Source of the DNA: Sphingomonas kyeonggiensis
GTDB lineage: Bacteria > Pseudomonadota > Alphaproteobacteria > Sphingomonadales > Sphingomonadaceae
Direction: 5' to 3'
Assembly: GCF_014204495.1 (NCBI RefSeq)
Contig: NZ_JACHLN010000003.1
Span: 310,001 to 374,000 of the forward strand
DNA: 64,000 bases
Of this stretch, positions 59,536 to 64,000 are shown piece after piece (position 1 is the stretch's first letter; each line of letters opens with the position of its first letter). Made by a program: the position numbers and the translations under genes. A model generated the notes under the pieces. The model ran no database searches. It was given only the letters and a program-made list of their open reading frames with translations, and had not been told where the DNA came from.

Positions 59536-59961
59536 GTGACCGAGCAGCTTATCGACGCAATGGTATCCCTCACCCACATCATGGAAGAGGAAAGCGAGCA
59601 GCTGTCCCGGGCGCCCTATTTCCCCGAAATGCCCGAGATCGCCGCGGTCAAGCTCCGCCTGACCGGCCGGATCGAAGCGGAAGTGGCGCGGATGAAGCGC
59701 GAGGCGCCGGACAATTGGGCCGAGCGGCTCGCCCCCGAAGAGCGCGAGCGGCTGGCCGAGGCGAGCCGTGGGCTGCGTGACGCCTCCACCGTCAACCAGC
59801 AGATCCTCAAGCGCCAGATCGACCTGTCGACCGACATGATGGGCGCGATCGCCGCCGAGGCCCAGCGCCTGACCGGCACCCGCAACATGACCTATAGTGC
59901 AGGTGGCGGCCTGGCCTCGAGCGAGGCCCCGGCGCCGATCTCGATCAACGCGCGGCTGTAA
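59536..59961 (+). CDS. Putative FlgN-type flagellar chaperone
   Basis: Encodes 141 residues from a GTG directly after the rod-binding gene stop. It is mainly alpha-helical: LIDAMVSLTHIMEEESEQLSRAPYFPEMPEIAAVKLRLTGRIEAEVARMKRE and LAPEERERLAEASRGLRDASTVNQQILKRQIDLSTDMMGAIAAEAQRLTG. Length, position and helix pattern fit FlgN-like hook-associated-protein chaperones of alphaproteobacteria, but the sequence identity is not strong enough to be sure. Confidence 0.65.
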   Translation: MTEQLIDAMVSLTHIMEEESEQLSRAPYFPEMPEIAAVKLRLTGRIEAEVARMKREAPDNWAERLAPEERERLAEASRGLRDASTVNQQILKRQIDLSTDMMGAIAAEAQRLTGTRNMTYSAGGGLASSEAPAPISINARL

Positions 59962-60019
59962 CGCACCAGGAACGGTCTCACGGTTGGGTGCTTCCCGCCG
60001 ACAGCTCAACAAATGACAG

Positions 60020-60056
60020 AAGCCCGTCCTTCGCGAGAGCGTGGGGACGGGCTTTT
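60020..60056 (+). terminator. Terminator of flgI operon
   Basis: AAGCCCGTCC (60020-60029) and GGACGGGCTT (60045-60054) form a ten-base stem, followed by TT. Confidence 0.8.
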
Positions 60057-60136
60057 CGATTCAGTCGTGCAGGTCCCCGCTTCGAGGATAGCTCTACCCT
60101 CTCTCGCAAAGCGGGAGAGGGGCAGAAACAGGAAAA

Positions 60137-60162
60137 GGCCCGCGATCACTCGCGGGCCTTTT
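60137..60162. terminator. Terminator between flgI operon and flgB
   Basis: GGCCCGCGA (60137-60145) and TCGCGGGCC (60150-60158) with loop TCAC and TTTT on the plus strand; on the minus strand the stem is followed by TTTTCC. It probably works for both converging transcripts. Confidence 0.85.
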
Positions 60163-60187
60163 CGCTTTCATCAACCAGGAAGCGGAC

Positions 60188-60601
60188 TTAGCCGCCCTTC
60201 CCCACAGCGGTTTTCAGCATGCTGATCTGCTTGCGGTAAAGGTTGGTCATCGCGGTGAAGTCGGCCTGGACCTGGCCGAGCTTGAGCAGCTGGTCTTCGA
60301 GCGTGACATTGTTGCCGTCAGGCTTGGTCTCGCTGATGTCCTTGTCGAGCACGATGCCCGCACCCGCCGGCTGGATCGCGCCCAGGCCCTTCATGCCTGC
60401 GGTCAGCTCGACGCGCGGCTTGGCGACCCGGATGCCGCCCGTGCTGTTGCCGACCAGATCGGAGAAATCGGCGTCCTCGACGGTGCGTGCCTTGAAGCCC
60501 GGGGTTTCGCTGTTGGCGATGTTCTGGGCGATCACGCGCTGGCGATCGGAGAGGTTGTCCATCTGGCGGCGGATGCCGGCAAGAATCGGAGGCATGTCCA
60601 T
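60188..60601 (-). CDS. flgB: Flagellar basal-body rod protein FlgB
   Basis: Encodes 137 residues. N-terminal ILAGIRRQMDNLSDRQRVIAQNIANSETPGFKAR is the rod-protein signature; the C-terminus NVTLEDQLLKLGQVQADFTAMTNLYRKQISMLKTAV fits FlgB. It is separated from flgC by 7 kb. It follows the large repeat protein gene by three bases and is presumably co-transcribed with it. Confidence 0.95.
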   Translation of the reverse strand: MDMPPILAGIRRQMDNLSDRQRVIAQNIANSETPGFKARTVEDADFSDLVGNSTGGIRVAKPRVELTAGMKGLGAIQPAGAGIVLDKDISETKPDGNNVTLEDQLLKLGQVQADFTAMTNLYRKQISMLKTAVGKGG

Positions 60602-60604
60602 GGA

Positions 60605-63394
60605 TCAGAACCCGTATGAAGAAGGAGTGGAGCTGTTCAGGCGATCGAGTGCCGCCTGATAATTTGCGAGCTGGGCATTCACGATCGCGGTGCTCTCGGT
60701 GCCGGTCGCGGAATTGCTCTTGGTGCCGTTGATGACGTTGCTCTTGGAATCATCCCAATAGAGCGAGCGATAGGCGGTCTGCGTCATGGAGATCGCGTCC
60801 TTGATCTTGCCGAGCGCGACCTTGGCCATGTCGAGGTTGCTCAGGCTGAGCCCCTCGCCCAGGTCGAGACCGAAGCTGCCCCCCGGACGGACCTTGGGCG
60901 CGCTGCTCGAGACCGCCGCCTGGGTCGAGATCCGTTGCGGCTCTATGCCGAGCTTGGCGAGCGCGTCGCTGTCGCCGGTGCCGGCCAGCAGTTGCAGCTG
61001 GTGCCCTGGCTTCATCGTGATGCGCAGCTGCTGGACGCCGTCGACCGCGGTAGCGGTGACGGTCGCCTTGGACGCGCCGAGCATGCCCTGCATGCGGGTG
61101 GCGATCGACTGGAGCGTGTCGTCGGCCAGGATGGTGAGCTTGCGGACCGAGCCGTCATCGGCCTTGAACGAGAAATAGTCGCCCGCCTTGAGGCCGGTCT
61201 GGGTGGTGACCTTGTTCGAGGCGATGGCGTTGATCGTGCCCCGGCCATAGCCGAGCGCCGATACCGCGCTGGCGCCGCCGGTATCGGCCGAAACGCGAAC
61301 CGGCTCGGTGCGCAGCAACGCCTGGCCGAATTGAGTGGTGTTTTCCACCGCTCCGGTGGTGCCGTCGATCCGCGAAACGAAGCCATCGGTCGGACCGCGA
61401 CGGGTCGCAGCAAGGTCGCCGGTGGTGCGGCCGCCGGCATAGAGATCGCCGTTCATGAAGGCGATGCTGTCGATCTGATCGTCCGCCGAGGAGCCGATAT
61501 AGGTGGTGCTGGCGTTCGACAGATTGGCGTCGATCCGCGTGACGAAGCCGTCGCGGTTGCCACTGATCCCGTTGACCTGGCTGCCCGAGATCGCGCTCGA
61601 GGTCGCGCCGCCCACGCCGATCGTGCCATCATCGGCGACGGCGAGCACGCGGGCGTCGGCGGTGCCGAGGTTGATGCTGCCGAGATCGGTGGCGAGCGAC
61701 GAGCCGTCGAGCTTGCGCAGTTCCGCAGTACCGTCATGCGAGACGAGCGCGAGGACATTGCCGTCATTGTCGACCGCGAGCGCGTTGACGCTGTCGCTGC
61801 CGGCACCGGTGATAGTGCGGCGCTCGGCGATCTTGCCGGTGGTGTCGATCTTCGCGATGAAGCCGTCACTGCCGCTGGAAATGCGTCCGCCGACATAGAT
61901 CGAACCGTCCGCCCCGACCGCCAGGGCCTTGGCAACGTCGGGCGTCGCGCCGGTCGAGCGGACCACGGTGGAGAATTTCTCGTCGCCGTTCGCGGCATAT
62001 TTCGCGACGACCATGTCGCCGTCGGTGGAAGCGCCGCCGAAGCTGCCGGTGACAGTACCCGCGACGACGATGCTGCCATCGGGTGCGAGGCTGACCGCGG
62101 CGCCGGTCGACGAACCGGTCGCGCCGAGGCTGCGCTGCCAGACGACATTGCCCGATCCGTCCACCTTGGTGAGGAACAGGTTGTTGTCGCCATCCGACAG
62201 GTTCGCGCCCAGGTCGCCCTTGGTGGTGCCGACAATGTAGCTGTTGCCCTGCGCGTCGGTAACGACCGAGGCCGCATCGGTATTGGCGTAGACGTTGCTG
62301 GTCGACGTCTTGACGGTCTTCACCTTGCCGTCGAGGTCAGTCGTCGTCGAAGTGGTCGTCGTGGTCTTGCCGGCGGCGACGTTCTGCGCGGTCGCCTGGC
62401 GATCGAGCGCCTGGATCGTACCCATGGCGGTACGCGTGTTGGCGCCGGTGGGATCATCGAAGCGGAAGAGCTGGGTCGAGCTGGGCGCGTCGAGCGCGGT
62501 CTGCCCCGTCGCGACGACGATCGCGTCCTTGGCGTTGGTCTGGTCGAGGGTGACTTGCTCGATGCCGGTGGGATTCGAAAGCGTGAAGCCCCATTTGCCG
62601 CTTTCGTTGGTTACCTTGAAGGTAGACTTCCATCGCGGCACGATATTGCCGTTGGCATCCAGCTGCGGCGTGCCATCGGTGTTCAAATTGGGAATTGCCT
62701 GGATCGCGGCGTTGAACTGGGCCGCGACCGAGTCCAACGTCGGCGGCTGGGTGCCCTGCGACAGATCGACGGTGACGGTCTGCGCCGAGACGCCGGGCTT
62801 GCTCAGCGTGATCGAGAACTGCTCGCTGCCGGTCAGGCCCGGAATGGCCTCGGCACGCGTCTTGACCAGGCCCTTGCCCTCGGTCTCGTACACATTGGTG
62901 GAGACGAGCTTGTTCGTCGTGACGCTCGACGACGGCTTGCCAAAGGCGAGCTTCACCAGATCGGACGGCGCGGTGCTGAGATAGGTCTGGAGCTCGTCCA
63001 GCCCCTTCTGGAAGGTCTTCTGGAGGTTGGCGCGCTGGGCGTCCGACGTGGTCTTGGCGCTCGCCGTCTCGGCCAGCACGCGCAGCTTGTCGAGCGCCTG
63101 ATAGGCCGTGAAGCTGGTCTGCACGTCCTTCGGCAGGAACGCACCGCCGGCATCGGTGGTGGACGGCGTGATGATCGAGCGCAGCGCCGTGATCGCCGCA
63201 ACCTGGCTGGCGTTAACCGGAAGCTCGTCGCTGCTCTTCCACGGCGCGATCGTCGCCGCGGTGGTGAACTGCGCCTTGGCAGCGCGCACGGCCTTGCTGT
63301 CATAGGTGATCGCCGACACCGCCGAGGTCATCGTCGAACTCGACCCCGTCAGAATACTTAAGCCGATCAGACTACCAGATAAATTAACCGTCAT
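60605..63394 (-). CDS. Large beta-propeller (SBBP) repeat protein of flagellar cluster, FlaEY-like
   Basis: Encodes 929 residues from MTVNLSGSLIGLSIL (ATG 63394, GGAG upstream). No signal peptide. Residues 1-180 are helical with MTSAVSAITYDSKAVRAAKAQFT; 190-390 carry Ser/Thr-rich domains. About 400-720 hold SBBP-type repeats: AQGNSYIVGTTKGDLG..DGDNNLFLTKVDGSGNVVWQRSLG, GSIYVGGRISSGSDGFIAKID, GDLYAGGRTTGDLAATRRGPTDGFVSRIDG. The C-terminal part has a module like flagellin hook motifs (GDYFSFKADDGSVRKLTILADDTLQSIATRMQGML) and ends with helices like export substrates. It recalls Caulobacter FlaEY; precedes flgB. Confidence 0.75.
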   Translation of the reverse strand: MTVNLSGSLIGLSILTGSSSTMTSAVSAITYDSKAVRAAKAQFTTAATIAPWKSSDELPVNASQVAAITALRSIITPSTTDAGGAFLPKDVQTSFTAYQALDKLRVLAETASAKTTSDAQRANLQKTFQKGLDELQTYLSTAPSDLVKLAFGKPSSSVTTNKLVSTNVYETEGKGLVKTRAEAIPGLTGSEQFSITLSKPGVSAQTVTVDLSQGTQPPTLDSVAAQFNAAIQAIPNLNTDGTPQLDANGNIVPRWKSTFKVTNESGKWGFTLSNPTGIEQVTLDQTNAKDAIVVATGQTALDAPSSTQLFRFDDPTGANTRTAMGTIQALDRQATAQNVAAGKTTTTTSTTTDLDGKVKTVKTSTSNVYANTDAASVVTDAQGNSYIVGTTKGDLGANLSDGDNNLFLTKVDGSGNVVWQRSLGATGSSTGAAVSLAPDGSIVVAGTVTGSFGGASTDGDMVVAKYAANGDEKFSTVVRSTGATPDVAKALAVGADGSIYVGGRISSGSDGFIAKIDTTGKIAERRTITGAGSDSVNALAVDNDGNVLALVSHDGTAELRKLDGSSLATDLGSINLGTADARVLAVADDGTIGVGGATSSAISGSQVNGISGNRDGFVTRIDANLSNASTTYIGSSADDQIDSIAFMNGDLYAGGRTTGDLAATRRGPTDGFVSRIDGTTGAVENTTQFGQALLRTEPVRVSADTGGASAVSALGYGRGTINAIASNKVTTQTGLKAGDYFSFKADDGSVRKLTILADDTLQSIATRMQGMLGASKATVTATAVDGVQQLRITMKPGHQLQLLAGTGDSDALAKLGIEPQRISTQAAVSSSAPKVRPGGSFGLDLGEGLSLSNLDMAKVALGKIKDAISMTQTAYRSLYWDDSKSNVINGTKSNSATGTESTAIVNAQLANYQAALDRLNSSTPSSYGF

Positions 63395-63416
63395 CGCGCT
63401 CCGCCTCGCTTCCTCG

Positions 63417-63426
63417 ATCCTATAAT
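63417..63426 (+). promoter_or_regulatory. CCTATAAT element upstream of fliG
   Basis: ATCCTATAATAG lies in the 96-base divergent spacer between the repeat-protein gene and fliG, about 70 bases before fliG. It matches the -10-like word of other motility promoters; an upstream GGCA is not apparent. Confidence 0.4.
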
Positions 63427-63490
63427 AGAGGGAAAGCCGCCCCCACCCGTGTGTACGGGCGCAAATTTTTCGCGAGGGAAACGAAAAATC

Positions 63491-64000
63491 ATGACCGTCA
63501 TGGCGCCGATTGCCGAACCGCCCGAACTCAAGCGTTTCACTGGCCCCCAGCGCGCCGCCGCGCTGATGCTGGCCCTGGGCAAGGATCATGGCGCCCCGAT
63601 CTGGGAACAGCTGACCACCGACGAGGTGAAGGAGCTGTCATCGTGCATCGCCGGGCTGGGCCGGATTCCGGCCCCGGTGGTGGAACACCTGCTCGTCCAG
63701 TTCACCAGCGAGATCGCCTCGATGTCGTCGATGCACGGCAGCTACGAGACGACCGAGCGCCTGCTCGCCGGTATACTGCCTGCCGAGAAGGTGAAGGAGA
63801 TCATGGAGGACATCCGTGGTCCCTCGGGCCGCACGATGTGGGACAAGCTGTCCAACGTTTCGGAAAGCGTCCTCGCCGGTGCGCTCAAGCACGAATATCC
63901 GCAGACCGTGGCAGTGATCCTCTCCAAGCTTCGCCCCGACCATTCGGCGCGCGTGCTGGCCGAGCTGCCGCGCGACTTCTCCGTCGATGTCGTGATGCGC
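63491..64000 (+). CDS. fliG: Flagellar motor switch protein FliG (3' end outside window)
   Basis: The first 170 codons are in the window. The sequence begins MTVMAPIAEPPELKRFTGPQRAAALMLALGKDHG and shows the FliG N-terminal and middle domains: LGRIPAPVVEHLLVQFTSEI, AEKVKEIMEDIRGPSGRTMWDKLSNVSESVLAGALKHEYPQTVAVILSKLRPDHSARVLAELP, with the EHPQ-type motif as EYPQ. FliG links the MS ring to the C ring and contacts the stator. The open frame runs off the window. Confidence 0.95.
   Translation, partial: MTVMAPIAEPPELKRFTGPQRAAALMLALGKDHGAPIWEQLTTDEVKELSSCIAGLGRIPAPVVEHLLVQFTSEIASMSSMHGSYETTERLLAGILPAEKVKEIMEDIRGPSGRTMWDKLSNVSESVLAGALKHEYPQTVAVILSKLRPDHSARVLAELPRDFSVDVVMR

Noticed and set aside
60013..60225. 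Small open frame between the flgI operon and flgB
   Set aside because: It spans two terminator hairpins and a CCTCTC/GAGAGG inverted repeat; no ribosome site and no coding character.
60935..63361. 808-codon open frame opposite the beta-propeller gene
   Set aside because: Antisense shadow; composition dominated by Arg, Gly, Ala and no recognisable fold.

Overview
The window is high-GC DNA whose gene content points to an alphaproteobacterium of the Sphingomonadales, most likely Sphingomonas or a close relative. The indicators are a complete type II secretion (T2SS) locus with gspN, a Tat-type PhoX phosphatase beside a TonB-dependent receptor, an alginate-export-type porin, and a flagellar/chemotaxis cluster carrying the Caulobacter-type accessory genes fliX and flaF. 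No rRNA, tRNA, CRISPR array, insertion sequence or prophage was seen. Base composition and the dense coding suggest chromosomal core DNA. Assignment to genus is inference.

Region 1 (1-15.4 kb) is secretion. After the 3' end of an alpha/beta hydrolase come gspK-gspJ and a periplasmic-binding-protein-like gene (minus), gspN (plus), gspF-gspE-gspM-gspL (minus) and gspG-H-I-C-D (plus), arranged around a divergent gspL/gspG control region with two tandem palindromes. A ~75-nt REP-like palindromic repeat occurs three times here, and two copies are translated as the leaders of the pseudopilins GspJ and GspI. Downstream lies a frameshifted TonB-C-like gene and a second, minimal inner-membrane trio resembling GspL/PilN, GspM/PilO and the GspC homology region. 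Prepilin peptidase (gspO) is not in the window.

Region 2 (15.4-31.7 kb) starts with phoX, which has a Tat motif and a lipobox with Asp at +2, and a TonB-dependent receptor. These suggest a phosphate-ester scavenging unit that could use the neighbouring T2SS. Then follow an OmpR-type two-component pair whose kinase is frameshifted, a small lipoprotein, two overlapping amidohydrolase genes (one keeps the metal ligands, one has lost HxH), a FixL/FixJ-like pair, a small receiver-like protein and an alginate-export-family porin.

Region 3 (31.7-64 kb) is motility. It holds two tandem chemoreceptors, a TetR/membrane-protein pair with matching operators, flaF, a HAD-domain protein plus methyltransferase that may modify the cell surface or flagellin, and then one long overlapping operon motA-STAS-cheY-cheA-cheW-cheR-cheB-cheY-cheD-(possible CheZ-like)-motB-fliL. 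After a tandem PilZ protein come fliN-fliO-fliP (minus), flgC-fliE-fliQ-fliR-flhB (plus), a FadL porin and DUF2147 protein, fliX, flgI-flgJ-like-flgN-like, flgB, a 929-residue beta-propeller-repeat protein, and the start of fliG. Several motility transcripts share a promoter-like element, GGCA-N7/8-CCTAYA. The porin/chemoreceptor intergenic region and the PilZ promoter additionally share an AAACTACGYA palindrome. Remaining flagellar genes (fliF, fliH, fliI, fliM, flhA, hook and filament genes) must lie outside.
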